The notes under the pieces were generated by a model. The model saw nothing but the letters and a program-made list of their open reading frames with translations, ran no database searches and was not told where the DNA came from. Source: Acetobacteraceae bacterium (GTDB taxonomy: Bacteria; Pseudomonadota; Alphaproteobacteria; Acetobacterales; Acetobacteraceae). From it: DNA of 64,000 nucleotides. Every line of letters begins with the position of its first letter. Position 1 is the first letter of the stretch. Positions 18,707-28,414 of this stretch are shown one piece after another. The stretch spans positions 186,001-250,000 of the forward strand of contig JAIXWG010000015.1 of assembly GCA_027482245.1 (NCBI GenBank), given 5' to 3'. Position numbers and translations under genes: made by a program.

Positions 18707-20083
18707 CTACAGCGGCGTGCCGCCCGCCTGTTTCGCGCGGTTCGACAGGGCCCGGGTGATCACGGCGGTCAGGTCCGCCGCCGAGACCGGCTTGACCAGG
18801 AAGGCGTCCATCCCCGCAGCCTCGGCCTGCGCCCGGACGTCGTCGCCCCCCTGCGCCGTCACGGCGATCACGGGCAGGCGGCCGGCGGGGCCGGGCAGGG
18901 CGCGTAGCCGGCGCGTCGCCTCCAGCCCATCCACCTCCGGCATCTGCAGGTCCATCAGCACGGCGGCATAGGGGCGGGTCTGCACCAGCGCGATCGCGGC
19001 CATGGCGTCGCCCGCTTCCTCATGCCCCCAGCCCGCGCGGTCCAGCACATGGCCGAGCAGCCGGCGGTTCACCGGCACGTCATCCACCACCAGCACCGGC
19101 GGCCCGGGGCGGCGCGGCGGGCTGGGCGGCGCCAGGGGCGGCGCGGGCGCTTCCGGCGGCGCCACTTCCTCATCGGCCACGCGCGTCAGCGGCAGCGTCA
19201 CGGTGAAGACGCTGCCCCGGCCCGGCGCGCTGGTCACGGCGATGCCGCCCCCCATGCGCGCCGCCAGGTCCCGGCAGATGGAGAGTCCCAGCCCCGTGCC
19301 CTGTTCGCTGCGCTGGAAGCGGTCGAACAGCGTCGCCATGCGGTCGGAGGCGATGCCCGCCCCGGTATCGCTGACCGAGAGTTGCAGGTGCCCGGCCGCG
19401 GTCTCCCGCGCCTCGATCCGCACCTCGCCCCCTTCGGTGAAGCGGATGGCGTTGGCGGCCAGGTTGGTGAGGATCTGGCGGATGCGGGCGGGATCGCCCC
19501 GCCAGGCCGCATGGGTGCCCGTGGCGATGGCGACGGCCAGGCGGTTGCCATGCGCGACGGCCCGCGCCCGCAGCAGCGCCACCACCTGGTCCATCGTCTC
19601 GTCGATCCGGAACGGATCGCTCGCCAGCGGCGCCTTCACCTCGCCGGGCACCTCGATCAGGTCCCGCAGCAGCAGCATGAGGTCCGCCGCCGCCTGGCGC
19701 GCCGCCAGCGTATCCGCCCGCGCCGCGCGGGACAGGCCGGTGCCGCCCAGCACCAGGTCCAGCAACCCGAGCACGCCGCTCAGCGGCGTCCGCACCTCAT
19801 GCGCTGCGGTCGCCAGCATGTCGGCGTGCAGCTTGGCGGCGTGCTGCTCCGTCTCCGCCTTCGCCGCGGCCACGCGCGCCTCCGCCGCAGCTTCCCCGCG
19901 CGTCACCTCGGCCCGCCACAGCACGGCCGCGACAAGCGCCATCCCGCCCATGACGATGATCAGCGCGAGCATGGGCGCCTGCGCCCGTTCCGCCGGCAGG
20001 TTGGACAGCAGGGCGCCGCCCGTCACCCCGGCCAGGGCCAGGATGACGAGGAGAAGGGGCGCGAGGCGGCGCGCGCCCTTCAG
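18707..20083 (-). CDS. hybrid sensor histidine kinase/response regulator (start uncertain)
   Basis: Two hydrophobic segments (LAPLLLVILALAGVTG and MLALIIVMGGMALVAAVLW) precede a coiled coil, the H-box AAHEVRTPLSGVLGL, and an ATPase domain with NLAANAIRFT, DTGAGI and GTGLGLS. A Pro-rich linker leads to a C-terminal receiver with phospho-Asp in AVLMDLQMP and Lys in FLVKPVS. There is no sensory domain beyond the membrane hairpin. No ATG or GTG fits the N-terminus: 20083 is a CTG overlapping the stop of the upstream aminotransferase gene, GTG 20026 would cut into the first helix, and GTG 20215 would overlap that gene by about 135 bp. Confidence 0.8.
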   Translation of the reverse strand: MKGARRLAPLLLVILALAGVTGGALLSNLPAERAQAPMLALIIVMGGMALVAAVLWRAEVTRGEAAAEARVAAAKAETEQHAAKLHADMLATAAHEVRTPLSGVLGLLDLVLGGTGLSRAARADTLAARQAAADLMLLLRDLIEVPGEVKAPLASDPFRIDETMDQVVALLRARAVAHGNRLAVAIATGTHAAWRGDPARIRQILTNLAANAIRFTEGGEVRIEARETAAGHLQLSVSDTGAGIASDRMATLFDRFQRSEQGTGLGLSICRDLAARMGGGIAVTSAPGRGSVFTVTLPLTRVADEEVAPPEAPAPPLAPPSPPRRPGPPVLVVDDVPVNRRLLGHVLDRAGWGHEEAGDAMAAIALVQTRPYAAVLMDLQMPEVDGLEATRRLRALPGPAGRLPVIAVTAQGGDDVRAQAEAAGMDAFLVKPVSAADLTAVITRALSNRAKQAGGTPL

Positions 20084-21408
20084 GCGGGCACGGCCCGGAT
20101 CGCGTCGGCCAGCGTGCCGAACAGGCGATCGATATGCGGCTTCTCGACAATGAGCGGCGGCGACAGCGCCACGATGTCGCCCGTGACGCGCGTCAGCACG
20201 CCCTTGTCGAAGCACGTGCGAAAGACATCCATGGCGCGCGCCGTGGGCTTGCCCGCGCGCGGCGCCAGCTCGATCCCCGCGACCAGGCCCATGTTGCGCA
20301 CATCGATCACGCCGGGGACGTCGCGCATGGAATGCGCGGCATCCTCGAAATAGCCCTCCATGGCGCGGGACCGGCCGGGCAGGTCCTCCGCCCGGTGCAG
20401 TTCCAGCGTCGCGATCGCGGCGGCGGCGGCCAGCGGATGGCCGGAATAGGTGTAGCCGTGGAACAGCTCGATCCCCGCCGGCACGCCGTTGACGATGGTG
20501 TCGTAGACCTCGTTGCTGGTGGCGACCGCGCCCATCGGCACCGCGGCGTTGGTCAGGCCCTTCGCCATGGTCATGATGTCGGGCGTGACGCCGAGCCGCT
20601 CCGCCCCGAAATTCGCGCCGATGCGGCCGAAGCCGGTGATGACCTCGTCGAAGATCAGCAGGATGCCGTGCTTCGTGCAGATCTCCCGCAGCTTCTGGAG
20701 ATACCCCTTCGGCGGCACCAGCACGCCGGTGGAGCCCGCCAGCGGCTCCACCATCACCGCCGCGATGGTGTCGCCATGCAGCGCGACCAGGTTCTCCAGC
20801 GTCTCCGCCAGGTGGGCGCCGTTCTCGGGCTGCCCCTTGGAGAAGAGGTTGCCCGGCACGCCATGGGTGTGCGGCAGGTGGTCCACATAGGGAAGCTGCG
20901 CGCCGAACTGCTTGCGGTTGCCGCCGATGCCGCCGACGGACATGCCGCCGAAGCCGACGCCGTGATAGCCGCGTTCACGCCCAACGAGCCGCACGCGCTG
21001 GCTGTCGCCGCGCGCCTTGTGCCAGGCGAGCGCGATCTTCAGCGCGGTGTCCGCGGCCTCGCTGCCGGAGTTCACGAAGAAGACGCGGTCCATGCCTTCC
21101 GGCGTCATCTCCGCCACGCGGGCGGCGGCCTCGAAGGCGATGGGGTGGCCCATCTGGAAGGTCGGCGCGAAATCCATCACCGCGGCCTGCTTCTGGATCG
21201 CGTCCACGATCTCCCGCCGCCCATGGCCGGCATTGCAGCACCAGAGGCCCGCGGTGCCGTCCAGGATCTCCCGCCCCTCCGGCGTGAAGTAGGACATGCC
21301 TTCCGCCCGCGCCAACATGCGAGGCTTGTCCTTGAAGGACTTGTTGTCGGTATACGGCATCCAGAACGCGTCGAGGTTGTTCGGGCGCGGAACGCTGATC
21401 TCGTTCAT
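20080..21408 (-). CDS. class III aminotransferase (omega-amino acid--pyruvate type)
   Basis: A 442-residue PLP enzyme of class III. Features are the substrate-side segment DAFWMPYTDNKSFK, the PLP-phosphate motif NSGSEAADTALKIA, the ring-stacking segment GYHGVGFGG, the Asp of LIFDEVITGFGR and the PLP lysine in MTMAKGLTNAAVPMGAV. Its closest-looking relatives are beta-alanine/omega-amino acid:pyruvate transaminases. The ATG at 21408 has AAGGACC upstream. The 3' end touches the hybrid kinase reading frame. No catabolic partner gene is adjacent, so the physiological amine donor is open. Confidence 0.92.
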   Translation of the reverse strand: MNEISVPRPNNLDAFWMPYTDNKSFKDKPRMLARAEGMSYFTPEGREILDGTAGLWCCNAGHGRREIVDAIQKQAAVMDFAPTFQMGHPIAFEAAARVAEMTPEGMDRVFFVNSGSEAADTALKIALAWHKARGDSQRVRLVGRERGYHGVGFGGMSVGGIGGNRKQFGAQLPYVDHLPHTHGVPGNLFSKGQPENGAHLAETLENLVALHGDTIAAVMVEPLAGSTGVLVPPKGYLQKLREICTKHGILLIFDEVITGFGRIGANFGAERLGVTPDIMTMAKGLTNAAVPMGAVATSNEVYDTIVNGVPAGIELFHGYTYSGHPLAAAAAIATLELHRAEDLPGRSRAMEGYFEDAAHSMRDVPGVIDVRNMGLVAGIELAPRAGKPTARAMDVFRTCFDKGVLTRVTGDIVALSPPLIVEKPHIDRLFGTLADAIRAVPA

Positions 21409-21505
21409 GGGGCGGGGTCCTTCTGCGCCGCCACCAAAGCAAGCCGGGGTGGGCGCTGCAAGCCTGCGATGGACGCGACTCCTTGACGCGACTAGAGCAG
21501 CGGCC

Positions 21506-22159
21506 ATGCGCCTGCTCGTCCTCGATGGTTCGCTGGCCCGCTGCTCCGCCGCCGTGATGGAGGATGGCGCGCTGGTCGCGCACGCCTTCCACGCCGGCGC
21601 CCGCGGCCAGCCCACCGCCCTGCCGCCCCTGGCGGAGCAGGTGCTGGGCGGCGCCCGCCCCGATGCGGTGGCCGTGGTAGTCGGCCCCGGCGGCTTCACC
21701 GGGCTGCGCACTGCGATCGCGCTGGCCGAGGGCATCGCGCTGGCCACCGCCGCCCGCCTGGTCGGCGTCACGACCGGGGAGGCCCTGGCCGCCGCCCTGC
21801 CGGAGGGGCTGCGCGCAACGCGGGCGGTCTGGGCCGCGATCGACACGAAGCGCGGCCGCTTCCTGCTGGAACGGCTGGAGGCCGACGCCTGGCACGCCGC
21901 GGCCGCGCCCGAGCCGATGGCGGAGCGCGAGATCCCGACACCCCGCGCCCCTGTCGCCCTCGTCGGCGACGCCGCGCCCCTGGCCGCCGCCCGGCTGCTG
22001 GCCCGCGGCTTCGACGCCATGCTGACCGGCAGCCGCCTGCCGGACGCCGCCGCCGCCGGCCTGGTCGCGATGCGCCGCCTGGCGGGTGACATCCCCTGGC
22101 GGGACGCAACGCCGCTCTACGTCGAGCCTCCGGCCGTCCGCCTGCCCGCCGCGCGATGA
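21506..22159 (+). CDS. tsaB: tRNA threonylcarbamoyladenosine biosynthesis protein TsaB
   Basis: A 217-residue member of the ASKHA-fold TsaB family: MRLLVLDGSLARCSAAV at the N-terminus (phosphate-binding loop region), then VVVGPGGFTGLRTAIALAEG, the signature of TsaB. It works with TsaD and TsaE to make t6A37 on ANN-decoding tRNAs. The start is ATG 21506, which removes a non-homologous extension. The stop overlaps the ATG of rimI by 4 bp (ATGA), so the two are translationally coupled. The coding strand diverges from the class III aminotransferase gene. Confidence 0.93.
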   Translation: MRLLVLDGSLARCSAAVMEDGALVAHAFHAGARGQPTALPPLAEQVLGGARPDAVAVVVGPGGFTGLRTAIALAEGIALATAARLVGVTTGEALAAALPEGLRATRAVWAAIDTKRGRFLLERLEADAWHAAAAPEPMAEREIPTPRAPVALVGDAAPLAAARLLARGFDAMLTGSRLPDAAAAGLVAMRRLAGDIPWRDATPLYVEPPAVRLPAAR

Positions 22160-22575
22160 CGCCCTCCGACGCGCCGGAAGCCGCCTGCCTGCACGCGCTG
22201 GCCTTCCCCCCGGCCGAGGCCTGGGGCGCGGACGCCATCCGCCTGATGCTGGAGATGCCCGGCGCCTTCGGCGTGCTGAGGCCTGGCCAGGGTTTTCTTC
22301 TATGCCGCGTCGCGGCGGATGAGGCCGAGATCCTCACCCTCGCCGTCGCCCCCGCCACCCGTCGCCAGGGCCTGGGCAGCGCGCTGCTGGCGGAGGCGAT
22401 GGCCGGCGCGGTGGTGCGCGGGGCGACGGCGATGTTCCTCGAAGTCAGTGACCGCAACGCGGCGGCGCGGGCGCTGTATGCGGCGGCGGGGTTCGAGGAA
22501 GTGGGGCGGCGTAAGCGGTACTATGCCGACGGGGCGGATGCGCTGGTGCTTCGGCGCGGGCTGGCGCCGCGATGA
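22156..22575 (+). CDS. rimI: ribosomal-protein-alanine N-acetyltransferase-like GNAT (RimI)
   Basis: A 139-residue GNAT protein. The acetyl-CoA motif A is ILTLAVAPATRRQGLGSALL (R/Q-x-x-G-x-G/A), and the C-terminal FLEVSDRNAAARALYAAAGF segment with YY...GADALVL is typical of RimI. RimI acetylates the N-terminal alanine of ribosomal protein bS18 or other proteins. Its overlap with tsaB matches the widespread tsaB-rimI pair. In many alphaproteobacteria mucR or fur follows directly; here a converging kinase gene follows, with a small hairpin (TGAGGC/GCCTCA) at 22573-22587 over both stops. Confidence 0.9.
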   Translation: MTPSDAPEAACLHALAFPPAEAWGADAIRLMLEMPGAFGVLRPGQGFLLCRVAADEAEILTLAVAPATRRQGLGSALLAEAMAGAVVRGATAMFLEVSDRNAAARALYAAAGFEEVGRRKRYYADGADALVLRRGLAPR

Positions 22576-22584
22576 GGCAGCGCC

Positions 22585-24729
22585 TCAGGGCGCTGGCACG
22601 ATGAACGGGCCGGCCGCGCCCTCGCCCACCCCCTCCGCCTCCACCAGCGCGCGAGAGGTCGGCACGCGCGCCTCCCAGACCAGGCCGGAGGCCTTCCACT
22701 CCTGGCCCTGGGTCCCGCCCAGCTGGTCCTCGATCATCGCGGCAATGACGCGGGATCCGAAGCCGCGGCGCTGCGGGGCGCCGCCGGGCGCCGGGCCGCC
22801 CTCCTCCACCCAGCGCATGCGCAGCATGCCTGCTCCGGGGGCGAGCCACCAGGCCAGCGTCACCCACCCCCCCTCGGCCGACAGCGCCCCATGCTTCGTC
22901 GCATTGGTCGCCAACTCGTGCAGCGCCATGGCCAGCGCCTGGCTCGCGGCCGGCGACAGCTTCAGGGGCGGCCCGCCCAGCACCACGCTCCGCCCGCCAT
23001 CGCCGCCGGAGAAGGTGCCAAGCTCCCCCTCCGCCAGGGTCAGGAGGTCGGTGCCCTCCCAGCGTGACTCCGCCAGCAGGGTCTGCGCCCGCGCCAGCGC
23101 CATCACGCGCCCTTCCACCGCCCGGGCATAGGTCTCGACATCGGTCTTCGGCGTCAGCCGCAGCGCCGCATGCACGACGGCCAGCGCGTTCTTGGCGCGG
23201 TGGTCCACCTCGCGCATCAGCAGTTCCCGCGCCGCCTCCGCGCGGCGCCGCTCGGTCACGTCCTGCATGACGCTCACCAGGCGGGTCGCCCTTCCCGCCG
23301 CATCCCGGGCCGAGATGTCGACACTCGCCAGCACCTGCACGATGCTGCCGTCGGGCCGGATGATCCGGTATTCCCCATCGGCTTCGCCATCCTGCGCCAG
23401 CGCCCGGGACGCCGGCAGCCGCGCGCGGTCGTCCGGGTGGCACAGGTCACGGGGGCCCAGCAGCCCCACCAGCGCCTCCACCGGCTGCCCGGCGATTTCG
23501 CAGAAGCGCCGGTTGACGCGCAGGTAGCGGCCCGTGCCCGCGTCCAGCTCCACCACCCCCGCCGCCGCCGTCTCGAAGATGGCGCGGAACCCGGCCTCCC
23601 GCGTCGCCAGCGCTACCTCCGCGCTTTCGCTCGCGGCGCGCAGCGCCTCGAATTCGGCGACCTGCGCGGGCGGGACGGCCCCGGCCCGGCCTCGCCCCGC
23701 GGCGATCGAGTTGCCCCGCTCCACCAGCGCCGTCACCGGCCGCAGGATGCGGCGCGCCACCGAAGCGGCGATGGCCAGCCCGATCGCCAACGCAGCGCCC
23801 GCCGTCCCGGCCAGGACGGCCAGCGGCCAGAGCCAGGTCGCGCGGTAGCGGGCATAGGGTTCGCCGACGACGACGCTCCAGCCCGGCGCCACGCGCAGCG
23901 GCTGGGCCGAGAACAGCGTCGTGTCGCCATAGACGGATTTCGCGGTGAAGACCCGTCCGGCCCGTTCGTCCGCCGATACGGAACGGCTGGGGGGGATGGT
24001 TCCGATGTAGCGCTCATGGTCCCGCGACCGCGCCACGATGCGCCCCTCCCCATCCGCGACGGAGACATAGGCGCTGCCCGATGGCGCATGGTCACGCAGC
24101 CGGGCCGAAAGCCGCGCCGGGTCCACGCCCAGCGCCACGACCCGGGCAATCCGGCCGCCCAGCGTCACCGGTGCCGCCACGGCCAGGGATGGGCGTCCGG
24201 AGGCTCGCGCAATGAAAAGGTCCGATATCGCCGGCTGCCCGGTTTCCACGGCACGGCGAAGCACCTGCCAGGCCCCCTCGCCCGGCGGGGAGGGCGGCGG
24301 CAGGGCCGCGCCCTCGGGCAGCGCGGTGTTCAGGATCTGCTGGTGGCCCGGCGCCGCGTCATTGACGACGACCCAGCCATCCAGCGCCTCGCCCGTCCGC
24401 TGTGCCCATCGACGGAACGCCGTCAGGTCATCGCCTTCCAGCAGCGGCGACGCGGCCATGGAGGCGACGGCATTCAGGCGGCTCTCGATTTCCCCGTCGA
24501 GGTAGAGGCCGAGCGCCCTCGCGGTGTCCTGCAGCCGCGCCTCGAAGGCGGCGCGATAGCTCTCCGCGAGGTACCAGGCAGCCGCACCGCCGATCACCAG
24601 GGTCGGGAGCAGCGAGGCGAGCAGGAGGCCGACCAGGTGCGCACGCAGACTCGGCAGCCCTGCGGGAGCGGTGCGCATGAGTGGCGAAGCCCCCCTGGCG
24701 GCTGGACCATCCGCCGTGACATCCCCCAT
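22585..24729 (-). CDS. HWE-family sensor histidine kinase with periplasmic sensor and PAS domain
   Basis: A 714-residue kinase. TM1 lies near residues 31-52, followed by a roughly 250-residue periplasmic double-CACHE-like region and TM2 near 300-320. A PAS/PAC domain (YLRVNRRFCEIAGQP ... RIIRPDGSIVQVLASVDISA) precedes the HWE kinase core: phospho-acceptor His in MREVDHRAKNALAVV, N-box ALHELATNATKHGAL, and C-terminal RRGFGSRVI. HWE kinases usually feed general stress or motility responses through a separate regulator; none is adjacent. The kinase core closely resembles that of the next, interrupted gene, suggesting duplication. Confidence 0.92.
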   Translation of the reverse strand: MGDVTADGPAARGASPLMRTAPAGLPSLRAHLVGLLLASLLPTLVIGGAAAWYLAESYRAAFEARLQDTARALGLYLDGEIESRLNAVASMAASPLLEGDDLTAFRRWAQRTGEALDGWVVVNDAAPGHQQILNTALPEGAALPPPSPPGEGAWQVLRRAVETGQPAISDLFIARASGRPSLAVAAPVTLGGRIARVVALGVDPARLSARLRDHAPSGSAYVSVADGEGRIVARSRDHERYIGTIPPSRSVSADERAGRVFTAKSVYGDTTLFSAQPLRVAPGWSVVVGEPYARYRATWLWPLAVLAGTAGAALAIGLAIAASVARRILRPVTALVERGNSIAAGRGRAGAVPPAQVAEFEALRAASESAEVALATREAGFRAIFETAAAGVVELDAGTGRYLRVNRRFCEIAGQPVEALVGLLGPRDLCHPDDRARLPASRALAQDGEADGEYRIIRPDGSIVQVLASVDISARDAAGRATRLVSVMQDVTERRRAEAARELLMREVDHRAKNALAVVHAALRLTPKTDVETYARAVEGRVMALARAQTLLAESRWEGTDLLTLAEGELGTFSGGDGGRSVVLGGPPLKLSPAASQALAMALHELATNATKHGALSAEGGWVTLAWWLAPGAGMLRMRWVEEGGPAPGGAPQRRGFGSRVIAAMIEDQLGGTQGQEWKASGLVWEARVPTSRALVEAEGVGEGAAGPFIVPAP

Positions 24730-25085
24730 TGCGCTTCCCTGGATGACAGCCGGACGCCGATTGCCGTCTGGTTAAACGTTCTTGATCGTCAGCATGCAAG
24801 GCCCGCGGCGGGGTCCCGGGCCAGGCTGGCGGCACGGCAGGGGCCTGCTGCCCGGCTGCGCCCCGGCTGCGCCATTCGGAACCATCCTGCCGTCGCGGGC
24901 CCCGATGACGCCGGCAATCAGGTGCCGCAAGCGGTTACGGCGCGTCGGGCGCCGGCGGCGCCACGGCCAGCGCCTCGCCCTGAGGACGTCGGATCACACC
25001 CATCACTTGATCGTGCGGCCACCAGCCGGCGGCCGGACGCCGTGCTGCCGCGACGAGGCGGCGGCCATCGCGGACGGTCGTCTTC
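24730..25085. other. 356-bp gap between two leftward kinase genes
   Basis: The region upstream of the first HWE kinase (24730-24800) includes an AT-richer patch around 24770-24785 (GTTAAACGTTCTTGATC) that may be its promoter. I find no gene, repeat or RNA in the rest. Confidence 0.45.
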
Positions 25086-27380
25086 TCAGAACCCCACCCC
25101 TACCGCCCCCTCATCCGCCCCCACCCCCCGCAGCGGCACCTCCATCCCGCAGACCAGCCCCGTCTCCCGCCACTCCACCGTCACGCTGCCGGACAGTTGC
25201 CCCCGCACCGTCGCGTCCAGCACCCGGCTGCCGAAGCCCCGCCGCCTCGGCGCGCCCGTTACCGCCGGGCCGCCGCGCTCCACCCAGTCCAGGCACAGCA
25301 CCCCCCGGGGCCCGTCCTTCACCCGCCAGCCGATCAAAACGCGCCCCTCCGGCCGGGACAGCGCGCCGTATTTCACGGCGTTCGTCGCCAGTTCATGCAG
25401 CGCCATCGCGATGGGCTGCGCCGCGCCCGGCGGCAGCACCACCGGCGCGCCTTCCACCACCGCGCGGGGCCCGCCCTCTCCCACGAAGGCTGCCAGTTCC
25501 CCCTCCACCAGCGCGCGGAGGTCCGCGCCGTGCCAGCGATCCTGGGACAGCAGCGTCTGCGCGCGGGCCAGCGCCGAGACGCGCCCCAGCGCCGTCTGCT
25601 GGAAGCTCGCCACATCCGGCGCCTGGGTCAGGCGCAGCGCCGCCTCCACCACCGCCAGCGCGTTCTTGGCGCGGTGGTCCACCTCCCGCATCAGCAGCGC
25701 CTGGCGCTCGGCCTCCGCCTTGCGGACCGTCACGTCCATCACCAGCGCCGCCGCCCGCCCGTCCTCGACGGGATAGACCACCACCTCGTACCAGCGCCCC
25801 AGCGCCTCCACGAAGCGCTCGACATGCGCGGCCTCCCCGCTCTCGACCACGCCATCCATGGTGCCGGCCCAGAAGGCGGCCTCCTCGGCCGGGATCACCT
25901 CGCTCGCGCGCTTGCCAGTCACCGCCTGGCGCGAAAGCCCGGTCTGTCGTTCCCACGCCGCATTGACCTGGAGGTAGATCATGTCCACCGCCCGCCCGGC
26001 CTGGTCGCGGATCAACTCGTTGACCTGCACGCCCTCCTGCATCCGCTCGAACAGCCCGCGCCAGCGCGCCTCGCTCTCCCGCAGCGCGGCCTCGGCCAGC
26101 TTGCGGTCATGGATGTCGACGGAGGCGCCGAACCAGCGGATGATCCGTCCCGTGCCGGGGTCGCGATAGGGTTCCGCCCGCGCCAGGAACCAGCGCCAGG
26201 CGCCGGCGGCGGAGCGGATGCGGTGCTCGATCTCGAAGGGCGCGCCCGTCTCCAGCGCCGCGCGGAAGGCCGCGACCACGGCCGGGCCGTCCTCGGGGTG
26301 GAGGAAGGCCTCCGCCACCTCCGGCGGCATCAGCGCGCGGTGCGGCGCGCCGGTGTAGTCCGTGAATTGCCGGTTGAAGAATTCCATCCGGCCCTCGGCA
26401 TCCGTGATCTAGACGATCTGCGGCACCGCATCCGCCATCAGCCGGAACCGCGCCTCGCTCTCCCGCAGCGCCTCCTCCGCCTGGCGGGCCTCCGTCACGT
26501 CCCGCGTCGTGCCGGCCACCGCCTCCACCCGGCCTTCCGCGTCGAAGACCGGCACCAGGATGTAGTCGTAGATCCGCCGCCCGAAGGTGCCGGCGAAGGG
26601 CACCTCGCCCCGCACCGGCTGGCCGGTCGCGATCACCTGGTCGATCTCCCGGTCATGCATGGCCGCGTGCCAGTCGGGGTAGCCGAGCTCGAGGCAGTTG
26701 CGCCCGATCGCCTCCTCCCAGCGCCGCCCCCACATCCGCAGCAGGCCTTCATTGGCGTAGATGAAGCGGTGGTCGAGCGCCCAGACATAGGCGAGGTCCG
26801 GCGTGTTGCCGAGGATCGCCTCGTAGTGCCGGCGCTGCCGTTCCCGCTCCGTCTCGCTGCGCTCGAGGTCCTGGCGGTTGCGCTCCCGCAGCGCCAGCTC
26901 CGCCGCCACCTGCGGCGTGATCTCGACCCCGCTGTTGAGCACGCCGGTGACGCGCCCGGCCTCGTCCAGCACGGGGCTGAAGCCGTAGTCGAACCAGGCT
27001 TCCTCTGCGCCCCCGCCCCGGTCCAGCAGGAAGCGCTCCGCCTTCAGGGACACGGTCTCCCCGGCCAGAGCGCGGGCGGCCAGCGGGGCGATGCGCGGCC
27101 GCACCTCCGCCCAGACATCCAGGAAGGACTGCCCCAGCGCCTCCGGCTTGTCGCGCAGCAGGGGGCGGTAGGCGTCGTTGTAGGCGACGATGGTGAGCGA
27201 TGGGCCCCAGAGCAGCACGCTCGGGAAGGGCATGGCGAGGACCAGGGCGATGGTGGTGCGGAGCATCGGCGTCCACGCCGCCGCCGGGCCCGCGGGCGTC
27301 GCCGCCCAGTCGAACTCCCGCACCCGCGCCGCCATCCCGCCGCCGGGGGCGGACGGGTCGGTTGCGGCACTATCGTGCAT
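25086..27380 (-). pseudogene. PAS-HWE sensor kinase interrupted by an in-frame TAG
   Basis: The reading frame from ATG 27380 codes for two PAS regions, stops at a single TAG (26411-26409, codon 324), and resumes at once in the same frame to 25086. Across the stop the protein reads PQIV-stop-ITDAEGRMEFFN, where PAS domains usually have Trp, so one TGG to TAG change explains it. Downstream are further PAS segments and an intact HWE core (MREVDHRAKNALAVV, MALHELATNAVKYGAL, RRGFGSRV). An ATG at 26387 could restart a 433-residue soluble kinase. No other lesion is seen, so the mutation is recent, is suppressed, or is a sequencing error. Confidence 0.8.
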
Positions 27381-27513
27381 GCATCCGCGCCCAGGCCAGG
27401 GCCATCCGGGGTGGGTCGGCGATCATGGCGGGACGGTAGGGATCGGCCGATGCCACGCCAAGCTTCACGCGGATGACGAGGCCGCAGGCCCGATCACGCC
27501 TGCGCGCTTGCGG

Positions 27514-27768
27514 TCATTTCCGCCGCAGCCAGAGCTCCGCAACGCCGTCCGGCCCCTCCCGCATCCCCAGCACGCCATGCCCCTGTTCGGCCGCCGTCCG
27601 GGGCACGTTCCGGCGCGGCTCGTCCCCCTTCATCCGCACCAGCAGCACCTGGCCGCTCGTCATCCGGTCCAGCGCCAGGCGCGTGCGCACGAAGGTCATC
27701 GGGCAAGTCTCGTTAGTGATATCGAGGGCCACATCGTGACTCTGTTCTTGCATGGCGGGCGAATTCAT
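27514..27768 (-). CDS. TusA-family sulfurtransferase-like protein
   Basis: An 84-residue protein of the TusA/SirA fold. The diagnostic cysteine motif is ITNETCPMTFVRTRLALDRM, with CPM in place of the usual CPxP. The C-terminal half (GQVLLVRMKGDEPRRNVPRT ... GVAELWLRRK) is also typical. TusA proteins relay sulfur as a persulfide for tRNA thiolation, molybdenum cofactor or other uses; a molybdenum hydroxylase gene lies at 35 kb, but the link is only circumstantial. ATG 27768 is chosen for the AAGGAAGG stretch upstream. It diverges from mucR. Confidence 0.85.
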   Translation of the reverse strand: MNSPAMQEQSHDVALDITNETCPMTFVRTRLALDRMTSGQVLLVRMKGDEPRRNVPRTAAEQGHGVLGMREGPDGVAELWLRRK

Positions 27769-27924
27769 CACGAAACGGCCTTCCTTGTCCGGAAACGTCA
27801 TTGCGAAACGGCGATTCACGGCAATATGGTGGCGCATGCGCGTCGCGGCAGCGGGCATGGCGCCCGAACGGCCGGGGAAATAGTGGGGCCGTCGCGCCCC
27901 GACGACGCGGGCAGGACAAGAAAC

Positions 27925-28383
27925 ATGGCCGATACCACGGCAAACCCCGATCTTCTGGGCCTGACGGCCGAAATCGTCTCGGCCCATGTTTCCAACAACT
28001 CGGTGGCCGTCGCGGACCTGCCGAACCTGATCCAGGACGTCTACCGCACCCTGGCCGGCATCGGGCAGCCGGCGACGGAAGCGCCGGAACGCCCGCAGCC
28101 CGCCGTTCCCGTGAAGAAGTCGATCACCCCGGAATACCTGATCTGCCTGGAGGACGGGAAGAAGCTGAAGATGCTGAAGCGGCATCTGAAGACCTCCTTC
28201 AACCTGACGCCCGACCAGTATCGCGAACGCTGGGGCCTGCCGGCGGACTATCCGATGGTCGCGCCCAACTACACCAAGCACCGGTCCTCCCTCGCCAAGC
28301 GCATCGGCCTCGGCACCAAGCCCCGCGCCAAGGCCCCCGCCGCGCGCGCCCGCGGCCGCGCGGCGGCGGAGCAGGAAGCCTGA
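27925..28383 (+). CDS. mucR: MucR/Ros family transcriptional regulator
   Basis: A 152-residue protein with the MucR core: an acidic-helical N-terminus (LTAEIVSAHVSNNSVAVADL), ITPEYLICLEDGKKLKMLKRHL with the first zinc ligand Cys, an Asp in place of the second Cys and the His ligands, then NLTPDQYRERWGLPADYPMV and YTKHRSSLAKRIGLG. MucR proteins bind AT-rich DNA and act as H-NS-like global regulators of surface polysaccharide, motility and symbiosis or virulence genes. A basic Ala/Arg-rich tail is present. It precedes fur, as in other alphaproteobacteria. ATG 27925 fits the family N-terminus. Confidence 0.95.
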   Translation: MADTTANPDLLGLTAEIVSAHVSNNSVAVADLPNLIQDVYRTLAGIGQPATEAPERPQPAVPVKKSITPEYLICLEDGKKLKMLKRHLKTSFNLTPDQYRERWGLPADYPMVAPNYTKHRSSLAKRIGLGTKPRAKAPAARARGRAAAEQEA

Positions 28384-28414
28384 ACCGCCGGGCGGGCGAC
28401 CCGCGGCGCCACCT

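Noticed and set aside
26409..26411. TAG read as pyrrolysine or other recoding
   Set aside because: No pyl genes or recoding element are seen; a TGG to TAG change is simpler.
27381..27513. Possible small gene between the broken kinase and the TusA-like gene
   Set aside because: The 133-bp gap shows no frame with a plausible start, ribosome site or motif.
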